Positions 56,192 to 64,000 of a stretch of DNA of 64,000 nucleotides are shown one piece after another (the first letter of the stretch is position 1; every line of letters starts with the position of its first letter). Source of the DNA: Polymorphum gilvum SL003B-26A1. GTDB taxonomy: Bacteria; Pseudomonadota; Alphaproteobacteria; Rhizobiales; Stappiaceae. The notes beneath the pieces were generated by a model, which did not search any database, was not told where the DNA came from, and saw only the letters and a program-made list of their open reading frames with translations. The stretch covers positions 4,541,001-4,605,000 of the forward strand of contig NC_015259.1 in the NCBI RefSeq assembly GCF_000192745.1, given 5' to 3'. The position numbers and the translations under genes were made by a program.

Positions 56192-57835
56192 CTATTCGCT
56201 GACCACACCCTCCGGCGCGGTTTCCAGCCGAAACGCCGCAGCCATCAGTGCCTGGGTGTAGTCGGTCTTCGGCCGGTCGAACACTTCGGCTGCCAGGCCG
56301 GCCTCGACCACCTTGCCGTTGCGCATGACGATGACGTCGTTGGCGAGCGCGCGCACGACCTTCAGGTCGTGCGAGATGAACAGGTAGGCGAGGCCGTGGC
56401 GTTTCTGAAGATCGCGAAGCAGATCAACGACTTGTGCCTGCACGCTCATGTCCAGCGCCGAGGTCGGCTCGTCCAGCATGACGAATTTCGGCTCCAGCAC
56501 CAGGGCGCGCGCGATGGAGATGCGCTGGCGCTGGCCGCCGGAGAATTCGTGCGGATAGCGGAACCGGGTGGTGGCGTCGAGGCCGACTTCCTCCAGCGCC
56601 ATGGCCACCCGGCGGTCCCGTTCCGCCTCCGAAATGGTCGGGAAATGCACCTTCAGCCCCTCGCCGACGATATCCGCCACCGACATCCTCGGGCTCAAGG
56701 CGCCGAACGGATCCTGGAACACGATCTGCATGTCCGCGCGCAGCGGCCGCATGTCCTTCCAGGAATAGGCGTCGATCTCAGTGCCCTTGAAAGAGATGCG
56801 CCCGGTGGAGGAGATCATGCGCAGGATGGCGAGTCCGAGCGTGGTCTTGCCGGATCCGCTTTCCCCAACGATGCCAAGGGTTTGGCCCTCGCGCACGGTG
56901 ACGTCGACGCCGTCCACCGCCTTGATGTGGTCGACCGTCCGGCGCAGCAGGCCGCGCTTGATCGGGAACCAGACCTTGAGGTCGCGCGCCTCGACGACGA
57001 TCGGTTTGGTCTCGTCATGCACCGGCGGCGTGCCCTTCGGCTCGGCGGCCAGCAGGTGCTGCGTGTAGGGATGCTGCGGCCGGTCGAAGATATCCGCCAC
57101 CGGCCCCTGCTCGACGATCCTGCCGTCGGTCATCACGCAGACCCGGTCGGCGATCTTGCGCACGATGCCGAGGTCATGCGTGATGAACAGCATGGCCATG
57201 CCGCGCTGGTTCTGCAAGTCCTTGAGAAGCTTCAGGATCTGGGCCTGGACGGTGACGTCCAGCGCCGTCGTCGGTTCGTCGGCGATCAGCAGGTCCGGCT
57301 CGTTGGCGAGCGTCATGGCGATCATGACGCGCTGGCGCTGGCCGCCGGACAGCTGGTGCGGATAGGAGGCGAGCCGCGTCCCTGGCTCGCGGATGCCGAC
57401 CTGGGTCAGCAGCTCGAGCACCCGCTCGCGCGCCTTGGTATCGCTCATGCCCCTGTGAACCTTGAGGATTTCGGCGATCTGGCGCTCCACCGAGTGCAGC
57501 GGGTTGAGCGAGGTCATCGGCTCCTGGAAGATCATCGAGATCTCGTTGCCGCGCACCGCGCGCATCTCCCGGTCGCTCGCGCCGAGCAGTTCCGTGCCCT
57601 TAAAATGGATGGCGCCGGAGGGGTGCGAGGCCGCCGGATAGGGCAGCAGGCGCAGGATCGAGAGCGCCGACACCGACTTGCCGGAGCCGGATTCGCCAAC
57701 CAACGCAACGGTTTCGCCGGCATGAATGTCGAACGAGACGCGGTCGACGGCCAGGTTGGTCTCCGCCCCCTGGCGGAAGGCGACGGACAGGTCGGAGACG
57801 GAAAGGAGGGGCGACGGGCCGGATCCGACGGTCAT
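56192..57835 (-). CDS. yejF: Peptide ABC transporter ATPase YejF (two NBDs fused)
   Basis: A 547-residue fused ATPase energising the microcin C/peptide importer. The two nucleotide-binding domains have Walker [16 protein letters not shown] and [17 protein letters not shown], and ABC signatures [13 protein letters not shown] and [15 protein letters not shown], each followed by a Walker B aspartate ([12 protein letters not shown] and [12 protein letters not shown]). This is the YejF arrangement. It is last in the yejA1-yejA2-yejB-yejE-yejF minus-strand operon (10-base gap from yejE). Confidence 0.96.
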   Translation of the reverse strand: MTVGSGPSPLLSVSDLSVAFRQGAETNLAVDRVSFDIHAGETVALVGESGSGKSVSALSILRLLPYPAASHPSGAIHFKGTELLGASDREMRAVRGNEISMIFQEPMTSLNPLHSVERQIAEILKVHRGMSDTKARERVLELLTQVGIREPGTRLASYPHQLSGGQRQRVMIAMTLANEPDLLIADEPTTALDVTVQAQILKLLKDLQNQRGMAMLFITHDLGIVRKIADRVCVMTDGRIVEQGPVADIFDRPQHPYTQHLLAAEPKGTPPVHDETKPIVVEARDLKVWFPIKRGLLRRTVDHIKAVDGVDVTVREGQTLGIVGESGSGKTTLGLAILRMISSTGRISFKGTEIDAYSWKDMRPLRADMQIVFQDPFGALSPRMSVADIVGEGLKVHFPTISEAERDRRVAMALEEVGLDATTRFRYPHEFSGGQRQRISIARALVLEPKFVMLDEPTSALDMSVQAQVVDLLRDLQKRHGLAYLFISHDLKVVRALANDVIVMRNGKVVEAGLAAEVFDRPKTDYTQALMAAAFRLETAPEGVVSE

Positions 57836-57845
57836 TCAGATATCC

Positions 57846-59033
57846 TCAAGAATAGCTTTTGCGCGGGTCGAAGGCGTCGCGCACGGCTTCCCCGATGAAG
57901 ATCAGCAGGCTCAGCATGAGCGAGATGACGATGAAGCCGGTGATGCCGAGCCAGGGTGCCTGAAGGTTGTTCTTGCCCTGCGCCAGCATCTCGCCGAGCG
58001 ACGCCGAGCCCGGCGGCAGGCCGAAGCCGAGAAAGTCGAGTGCGGTCAGGGTCGAGATCGAGCCGTTCAGGATGAAGGGCATGAAGGTCAGCGTCGCCAC
58101 CATCGCGTTGGGCAGCAGGTGCCGCCACATGATGATCGGATTGGACACGCCAAGGGCCCGGGCGGCGGCGATATATTCGAAATTCCGCCCGCGCAGGAAC
58201 TCGGCACGCACGACTCCGACCAGCGCGACCCAGGAGAAAGCGAGCAGGATGGTGAACAGGGTCCAGAAGCCGGGGATCAGCACGGAGGACACGATCAGGA
58301 TCAGGTAGAGCGTCGGGATCGCGGTCCAGATCTCGATGAAGCGCTGGAAGACGAGGTCGATCCAGCCGCCGTAATAGCCCTGCACCGCACCGGCCGCGAT
58401 TCCGATCGCCGAGGAGGCAAGGGTAAGGGCCAGGCCGAACAGGACGGAGATGCGGAAGCCGTAGACCAGGCGCGCCAGCACGTCGCGGCCCTGGTCGTCG
58501 GTGCCGAGCCAGTTCCAGTTGCCCATGACGCAGTTGGGGTCCGCCGCGCCTTGCGCATAGCGCGAGCAGCGCTTCTCCTTGTCCATCATCCAGGACGGCG
58601 GGGCCGGGGCCGGCACCGGGATCTCGTTGTTGACGGAGCGGTAGGAATAACGCACCGGCGGCCACAGCATCCAGCCGTCGGCGTTGATCTCCTCTTGGAT
58701 GAACGGATCGCGGTAGTCGGTCACGGCGAGGAAGCCGCCGAACTTTTCTTCCGGGTAGTCGACGAACACCGGCGCCAGCAGCTCGCCCTTGTAGGAGACG
58801 AGGATCGGCCGGTCGTTGGTGAGGAACTCGGCCACTAGCGACAGGCCGAACAGCACCAGGAAGATCCACAGCGACCAGTAGCCGCGGCCGTTGGCGCGGA
58901 AACTGGCCAGGCGCCGCCGGTTGATCGGCGACAGGCGCATGCGCCTGGGCGGCGGCGGAGGGGTCTCTCCGGGCAGCGGGTTCATCACGTCCAGTCCCGC
59001 GTCTTCGAGATCCTTGTTGAGGCGGCGGTCCAT
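57846..59033 (-). CDS. yejE: ABC transporter permease YejE
   Basis: Inner-membrane permease of the peptide importer; 395 residues. A long periplasmic insertion (residues ~60-170) precedes the permease domain with TDDQGRDVLARLVYGFRIS and the EAA-type cytoplasmic loop EYIAAARALGVSNPIIMWRHLLPNA. The N-terminus RMRLSPINRRRLASFRANGRG is diagnostic of YejE. It starts three bases after the yejB stop. Confidence 0.96.
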   Translation of the reverse strand: MDRRLNKDLEDAGLDVMNPLPGETPPPPPRRMRLSPINRRRLASFRANGRGYWSLWIFLVLFGLSLVAEFLTNDRPILVSYKGELLAPVFVDYPEEKFGGFLAVTDYRDPFIQEEINADGWMLWPPVRYSYRSVNNEIPVPAPAPPSWMMDKEKRCSRYAQGAADPNCVMGNWNWLGTDDQGRDVLARLVYGFRISVLFGLALTLASSAIGIAAGAVQGYYGGWIDLVFQRFIEIWTAIPTLYLILIVSSVLIPGFWTLFTILLAFSWVALVGVVRAEFLRGRNFEYIAAARALGVSNPIIMWRHLLPNAMVATLTFMPFILNGSISTLTALDFLGFGLPPGSASLGEMLAQGKNNLQAPWLGITGFIVISLMLSLLIFIGEAVRDAFDPRKSYS

Positions 59034-59036
59034 CGC

Positions 59037-60146
59037 TCAGACCTCCCGGCTCTCGAAGTCGATCCGCGGATCGATCCATGTGTAGGTGAGGTCGGAGATG
59101 AGGTTCACCAGGAGGCCCATCAGGGAGAAGATGTAAAGCGTGGCGAAGACCACCGCATAGTCACGGTTGATGACCGACTCGAAGCCGAGCAAGCCGAGGC
59201 CGTCGAGCGAGAAGATCGTCTCGATCAGCAGCGAGCCGGCGAAGAAGGACGAGATGAAGGCGCCCGGAAAGCCGGCGACGACGATCAGCATGGCGTTGCG
59301 GAAGACGTGGCCGTAGAGAACCTGGCGCTCGGTCAGACCCTTGGAGCGCGCGGTGATGACATACTGCTTGCGGATCTCGTCCAGGAACGAGTTCTTGGTC
59401 AGGAGCGTCGTCGTGGCGAAGGCGGACAGCACCATGGCGGTCAGCGGCAACGCCAGATGCCAGAAATAATCGGCGATCTTGCCGTACCAGGGCAGATCGC
59501 CGAAATTCTCAGAGGTCAGGCCGCGCAGCGGGAAGAGGTCGAGGAACGACCCGCCGGCGAACAGCACGATCAGCAGCACGGCGAACAGGAAGCCCGGGAT
59601 CGCATAGGCGACCACGATGACGCCCGAGGTCCATACGTCGAAGCGCGACCCGTCGGAGACCGCCTTGCGGATGCCGAGCGGGATCGACACCGCGTAGGAG
59701 ATCAGCGTCATCCAGAGCCCGAGCGAGATGGAGACCGGCATCTTTTCCACGATCAGGTCGATGATGCGGATGTCGCGGAAATAGCTCTCGCCGAAATCGA
59801 ACCGGGCATAGTTCCACAGCATGGTCAGGAAGCGCTCCAGCGGCGGCTTGTCGAAGCCGAACTGCGCTTCCAGTTCCTTGATGAACTCCGGGTCGAGGCC
59901 CTGGGCGCCTCGATATTTCGACGTGACGCTGTCGGCCGCGCCGCGGGCTTCCAGCCCGCCGGCAGCCATGTCGCCACCGCCGCCGCCGATGCGCGCGGTG
60001 GCGGACACGTCCGTACCGGACAGCTGCGCGATCACCCGCTCGACCGGCCCGCCGGGGGCGAACTGGATAATGACGAAATTGATCGCCATGATGCCGATCA
60101 GGGTCGGGATCATCAGCAGCATGCGTCGGAGGATATAGGCGCCCAT
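59037..60146 (-). CDS. yejB: ABC transporter permease YejB
   Basis: Inner-membrane permease of the peptide importer; 369 residues. It begins [38 protein letters not shown], and the EAA loop is [30 protein letters not shown] glycine-rich insert ([15 protein letters not shown]) near residue 55 is seen in rhizobial YejB. Starts 30 bases after the second binding-protein gene. Confidence 0.96.
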   Translation of the reverse strand: MGAYILRRMLLMIPTLIGIMAINFVIIQFAPGGPVERVIAQLSGTDVSATARIGGGGGDMAAGGLEARGAADSVTSKYRGAQGLDPEFIKELEAQFGFDKPPLERFLTMLWNYARFDFGESYFRDIRIIDLIVEKMPVSISLGLWMTLISYAVSIPLGIRKAVSDGSRFDVWTSGVIVVAYAIPGFLFAVLLIVLFAGGSFLDLFPLRGLTSENFGDLPWYGKIADYFWHLALPLTAMVLSAFATTTLLTKNSFLDEIRKQYVITARSKGLTERQVLYGHVFRNAMLIVVAGFPGAFISSFFAGSLLIETIFSLDGLGLLGFESVINRDYAVVFATLYIFSLMGLLVNLISDLTYTWIDPRIDFESREV

Positions 60147-60176
60147 GTTGTCGTTCTTGTGCCTTCAGATCCGAAA

Positions 60177-62054
60177 TCAACCGGCCATGCCGATCTTCGC
60201 CGCCTTGTCCGCATCGAACCACCAGGTGCTTTCGACCGGGAAATCGTAGAACGGCGGCTCCTCGGGATAGCCGAACACGTCCCACATCGCCACCGTGTGA
60301 GTCGGCTTGTTCCACTGCGGAACCCAGTAGTAGCCGGCGCGCAGAACCCGGTCGAGGGCGCGCGCCGCAACATACATGGCCTCGCGCGACTTTGCGGCAA
60401 GGGCGGTTTCGATCAGGGCATCGACGACCGGATCACTGATTCCGGAGAGATTGGAGCTCCCGGGCGTCGCGGCGGCTTTCGAACTCCAGAAGTCGCGCAC
60501 CGTATCGCTCAGCGTCGCCGACAGCGCGTAACGCCGACTGGCGATGTCGAAATCGAAGTCGTTGAGCCGCGCCTGATACTGCGCGGGATCGACTGTGCGC
60601 GACGTGGCCCGGATGCCCAGCCGCTCGAGATTGCGCAGATAGGGCTGAATGATCCGATCGAAGCTTGGCGAGTTGTCGAGAAACTCGACGGTGAAGGGCT
60701 TACCGTCAAGGCCGAGCAGCGTGGCGCCGTCGCGCTTCAGCCCGGCCTCCTCCAGGAGCCGTGCTGCCTCGCGCAGAAGGCGTCGGTCGAAGCCGGAGCC
60801 GTCCGAGACCGGAGCGGTCACCGGTTCGCCGAACACGGCATCGGGCAGCCGGTCGCGGAACGGCTCGAGCAGCGCGAGTTCCGCCTCGGTCGGCAGGTCG
60901 GTCGCCATCATGGCCGAGTTCTGGAAGAAGGATTGCGTGCGGGTGTAGAGACCGTAGAAAAGGACCTGGTTCGACCATTCGAAGTCGAAGGCGTAGCCGA
61001 GGGCCCGGCGCACGCGCGGATCGGCGAACTTGTCCCTGCGCGTGTTGAAGAACCAGCCCTGCGCGCCGGCCGGCCGGTTGTCGGGGAATTCCTTGAGCAG
61101 CACGCGGCCGTCCTGAACCGCGGGGAAGGTGTATTCCGTCGCCCAGGTCTTGGAGGTGAATTCCTCCTGATAGGTGGTCGCGCCCTTCTTGAAGGCTTCG
61201 AAGGCGGCGGTGCGCTCGCGGTAGAACTCGATCCGGATGACGTCGAAATTGTGGTGCCCGACCGAGACCGGCAGGTCCTTACCCCACCAGTCCTTGACCC
61301 GGTGGTATTCGACATAGCGGCCGACCTCGTGACGGCCGACCTTGTAGGGGCCGGACGACAGCGGAGGGGTCAGCACCGACTGGGTGAAGTCGTAAGCGGT
61401 GTAGTAGCGCCTGGACAGGATCGGCATGCCGGCGACGATCAGCGGCAGCTGGCGGGTCTGCCGGCCGCTGAACCGCACCAGCACGCGACTGTCGTCGAGG
61501 GCTTCCGCGCCGACCAGTTCCAGCAGCGCCTGGCGGATCTGCGGGTGGCCGGATTCCTTCAGCACCTCGAGAGAGAAGGCGACGTCGCCGGCGGTGAGCC
61601 GCGAACCGTCATGGAAGCGTGCCTCGGGCCGCAGGTGGAAGACGATGGCGTTGCCGCCGTTCACCGTCTCCGCGCCGGAGGCGACCAGGCCGTAGAGGGC
61701 GTCGGGCTCGTCTAGGGCACGTACCATCAGCGTGTCGAAGCACATTTCCATGCGCGGCGGCGCGTCGCCCTTCAGGATGAAGGTGTTGAAGGTGTTGAAG
61801 GTCTGCGGGTTCTGGTTGTAGGCCCAGCTCGGCGCGGTGAAGATGATCCGCCCCCCCTTAGGGGCTTCGGCATTGACGTAGCCGAAATGGGGGAAGTCCG
61901 ACGCGTATTTCAATTCGCCGAACACCGACAGGCCATGGCGCAGTCCCTCGGCCCGGGCCGGCGCGAGGAACGGGCCGGGCAAGGCCGCGGCGGCGATTGC
62001 GGCTGCGGACGCCTTGAGCACGGTGCGGCGGGAGGGATCCCGGGGCCGGCTCAT
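60177..62054 (-). CDS. Periplasmic peptide-binding protein YejA, copy 2 (Tat-type signal)
   Basis: A 625-residue family-5 extracellular solute-binding protein. The N-terminus SRRTVLKASAAAIAAAALPG has a twin-arginine-type motif (SRRTVLK), suggesting Tat export. The mature part begins GLRHGLSVFGELKYASDFPHFGYVNAEAPKGG and has FHDGSRLTAGDVAFSLEVLK, typical of oligopeptide binders. The ATG at 62054 overlaps the stop of the first copy by four bases; upstream readings are not protein-like. It is about the same length as copy 1 and shares the family blocks. Confidence 0.93.
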   Translation of the reverse strand: MSRPRDPSRRTVLKASAAAIAAAALPGPFLAPARAEGLRHGLSVFGELKYASDFPHFGYVNAEAPKGGRIIFTAPSWAYNQNPQTFNTFNTFILKGDAPPRMEMCFDTLMVRALDEPDALYGLVASGAETVNGGNAIVFHLRPEARFHDGSRLTAGDVAFSLEVLKESGHPQIRQALLELVGAEALDDSRVLVRFSGRQTRQLPLIVAGMPILSRRYYTAYDFTQSVLTPPLSSGPYKVGRHEVGRYVEYHRVKDWWGKDLPVSVGHHNFDVIRIEFYRERTAAFEAFKKGATTYQEEFTSKTWATEYTFPAVQDGRVLLKEFPDNRPAGAQGWFFNTRRDKFADPRVRRALGYAFDFEWSNQVLFYGLYTRTQSFFQNSAMMATDLPTEAELALLEPFRDRLPDAVFGEPVTAPVSDGSGFDRRLLREAARLLEEAGLKRDGATLLGLDGKPFTVEFLDNSPSFDRIIQPYLRNLERLGIRATSRTVDPAQYQARLNDFDFDIASRRYALSATLSDTVRDFWSSKAAATPGSSNLSGISDPVVDALIETALAAKSREAMYVAARALDRVLRAGYYWVPQWNKPTHTVAMWDVFGYPEEPPFYDFPVESTWWFDADKAAKIGMAG

Positions 62055-63928
62055 CGCGGCGCCCCCGTCTTCGCCGCCAGCGCCTCGTCGTACCACCAGA
62101 TGGTCGGGAAGCCGTGGGTGAATTCCGGGATCTCCTGCGGATGGCCGAAGCGGTTCCAGCGCGCGGTGCGGTCGACGTCGGAATGGAACTGCGGCACCAC
62201 GTAGTGGTTCCACAGCAGCACCCGGTCGAGGGCGTGGGTGGCGGCGACCAGTTCCTCGCGGGTCCTGGCGAACACGATCCGGTCGATCAGCTTGTCGACG
62301 GCCGGATTCCTGATGCCAGCATAGTTGCGCGACTGCGGCCGATCGGCGGAGTCCGAGCCCCAGTAGTCGCGCTGCTCGTTGCCCGGCGACAGCGACTGGC
62401 CCCAGACCAGGGTGGCCATCTCGAAATCGCGGCTGCGGATCCGGTTGATGTATTGCGGCAGGTCGATCAGCCGCAGGTCGGCGCGGATGCCGATGCTCTT
62501 CAGGTTTTCCGAATAGGGCAGCAGGGAGCGCTCGGCGCTCTTGTCGGCATAGATGAATTCGATGGTCAGCTGCTGTCCGCCGGCGTCGACCATGCGCCGG
62601 CCGTCGAGCCGGTAGCCGGCCTCCTGGAGAAGCTTCACCGCCTCGCGCAGGTTGGCGCGCACGTTTTGCGGATTGCCGCCGACCGGGTTCTTGTATTCCT
62701 GCGTAAAGACCTCCGGCGGCACCTGGTTGCGGACTTCCTCCAGGATCTCCAGTTCCAGCCCCTGCGGCAGTCCGGTGGCGGCAAGATCGGTGCCGGCGAA
62801 ATAGGAGCCGATGCGCTTCAGCAGGTTGGCCGAGACGATCTCGTTCGTGGTTTCGAAATCATAGGCGTAGTTGAGCGCCCGGCGCACGCGCGGATCGGCA
62901 AACTTCTCCAGCCGCAGGTTGGGCACGAAGGCCTGCATCACGCCGCTGCCCCGGTCGGGGAATTCCTCCAGCACGACGCGCCCGGCGCGGACCGCCGGGA
63001 AGTCGTAGGCCTTCGACCACTGGCTGGCGCTGCGCTCCTCGCGCCAGTCGTACTGGTCGCCCTTGAAGGCTTCCAGTTCGACAGCCTGGTCGAGGAAGGA
63101 GACATAGCGGATCTCGCCGAAATTGTTGGTGCCGACCCGGATAGGCAGGTCCTTGCCCCAATACTCGGGCACGCGCTCGTAGGCGATCTGACGGTTGGCG
63201 GCAAAGTCCTTGATCCGGTAGGGGCCCGAGCCGAGCGGCGGCTCGAGGGTGCCGCTGGCGATGTCGCGCTTCACGCCCGCGGCGTTGGTGCCTTCCCACC
63301 AGTGCTTGGGCAGGATCAGGAGCTGGCCCATGATGTGCGGCAGCTCGCGGTTGCCGGACGCGTCGAACTCGAAGCGGACGACCCCGCCGGGGCGCTCTTC
63401 CGCCTTCACGACGTTGTGATAGTAGAAGCGCTGCTGCGGATTGATCTCTACCGCCTTCTCGTAGGACCAGAGCACGTCGGCCGTGGTGACCGGCGCGCCG
63501 TCGTGCCAGCGCGCGGCCGGGTTGAGGCGATATTCCACCCAGGAGAAGTCGTCCGGATAGCGCATTGCTTCCGCGATGACGCCGTATTGCGCGCTGATGT
63601 CGAACTCGTCGTAAGACGACTCCATCAGGCTTTCGTAGATGAGGCCCAGCCCGGGCGCCGGGTTGCCCTTGGGCAGGAGCACGTTGAAGGTGTCGAAACC
63701 ACCGGTCGCGGACAGGCGGACGAGGCCGCCCTTCGGTGCGTCCGGATCGACGTAGTCGAAATGGGGCACATCCGGACCGTATTTCGGTTCGCCGGTCAGC
63801 GCTGTGGCGTGACGCCAGGCCGGTTCGTCGGCGGCACGGGACGGACCGGCCAGCGCGCTTGTGCAGACGGCCAGGACGAGGGCGAAGGCCCACGCGGTCC
63901 GCCTGCGCGGCCTTGGACGTGCGATCAT
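62051..63928 (-). CDS. yejA: Periplasmic peptide-binding protein YejA, copy 1
   Basis: A 625-residue extracellular solute-binding protein with a Sec-type signal (RRTAWAFALVLAVCTSALAG). The mature protein begins WRHATALTGEPKYGPDVPHFDYVDPDAPKGG and includes WHDGAPVTTADVLWSYEKAV and LGSGPYRIKDFAANRQIAYERVPEYWG. In E. coli YejA delivers microcin C, and in Brucella the yej operon helps resist antimicrobial peptides. GGGAGAG precedes the ATG at 63928; this gene leads the operon, and its promoter lies upstream, partly outside the window. Confidence 0.95.
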   Translation of the reverse strand: MIARPRPRRRTAWAFALVLAVCTSALAGPSRAADEPAWRHATALTGEPKYGPDVPHFDYVDPDAPKGGLVRLSATGGFDTFNVLLPKGNPAPGLGLIYESLMESSYDEFDISAQYGVIAEAMRYPDDFSWVEYRLNPAARWHDGAPVTTADVLWSYEKAVEINPQQRFYYHNVVKAEERPGGVVRFEFDASGNRELPHIMGQLLILPKHWWEGTNAAGVKRDIASGTLEPPLGSGPYRIKDFAANRQIAYERVPEYWGKDLPIRVGTNNFGEIRYVSFLDQAVELEAFKGDQYDWREERSASQWSKAYDFPAVRAGRVVLEEFPDRGSGVMQAFVPNLRLEKFADPRVRRALNYAYDFETTNEIVSANLLKRIGSYFAGTDLAATGLPQGLELEILEEVRNQVPPEVFTQEYKNPVGGNPQNVRANLREAVKLLQEAGYRLDGRRMVDAGGQQLTIEFIYADKSAERSLLPYSENLKSIGIRADLRLIDLPQYINRIRSRDFEMATLVWGQSLSPGNEQRDYWGSDSADRPQSRNYAGIRNPAVDKLIDRIVFARTREELVAATHALDRVLLWNHYVVPQFHSDVDRTARWNRFGHPQEIPEFTHGFPTIWWYDEALAAKTGAPR

Positions 63929-64000
63929 GGTCGGCTCTCCCGGATATGGAACGCATTCGGCTTTCGGAACCGGCGGTCCCGGCGACGATCTGGACCTCAG

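Overview
This 64 kb window is a dense, GC-rich stretch of bacterial chromosome with about 60 protein genes. No gene-free gap exceeds about 250 bases. I saw no rRNA, tRNA, insertion sequence, prophage or CRISPR array. Gene content and order point to an alphaproteobacterium of the order Hyphomicrobiales (Rhizobiales). Reasons are the block mdh-sucC-sucD-sucA with zapE beside it; glnD-murJ-trpS; timA(Tim44)-mltA-smr-xre divergent from fxsA; an Omp19-type lipoprotein; MmcB with a GTTC-N7-GTTC LexA box; and a yejA-yejA-yejB-yejE-yejF operon. Species cannot be named from the sequence alone.

Layout. 1-4.8 kb: TCA-cycle genes on the minus strand (sucA runs off the left edge). 5-12 kb: zapE, then small housekeeping and unknown genes: an NTF2-like protein, a DUF7662-like protein, an Omp19-like lipoprotein, a GNAT enzyme, a degenerate low-molecular-weight phosphatase, rhodanese, an AhpD-like protein, MAPEG and a PlsC-like acyltransferase. 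A striking pair of perfect palindromes lies at 12.0 kb. 12-28.9 kb: DNA repair and envelope core (recQ, msrA, trpS, murJ, glnD, xre, smr, mltA, timA, fxsA, an acyltransferase, polA, mmcB). 29.1-34.8 kb: a hydrolase-TPR fusion with a phased Pho-box-like repeat array upstream, then a sulfur module (two YeeE/YedE transporters, an ETHE1-like persulfide dioxygenase, a TIGR01244 sulfurtransferase-like protein, a SulP permease) behind an AT-rich operator-like island. 35-38.6 kb: a DedA/PAP2/LssY fusion and a two-domain polyphosphate:AMP phosphotransferase.

38.7-53.2 kb is the accessory part. Surface-glycan genes (TylF-like and FkbM methyltransferases, a sugar 3,5-epimerase, CDP-glucose synthesis by rfbF-rfbG, GT2, a CmcI-like protein, an SDR epimerase, a left-handed beta-helix acyltransferase, GT17) are interrupted by a catabolic block. 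That block holds a YegS lipid kinase, a LysR regulator divergent from glutaryl-CoA dehydrogenase, N-formylglutamate amidohydrolase and a class V aminotransferase. 53.3-64 kb: HIT, NudC and an MltB-type transglycosylase, then the peptide ABC importer yejA1-yejA2-yejB-yejE-yejF.

No single locus is clearly a new system. The best candidates for follow-up are the sulfur operon with its operator-like island, the hydrolase-TPR gene under a possible Pho-type array, the split CDP-sugar cluster, and the phosphatase homologue that lost its catalytic arginine.
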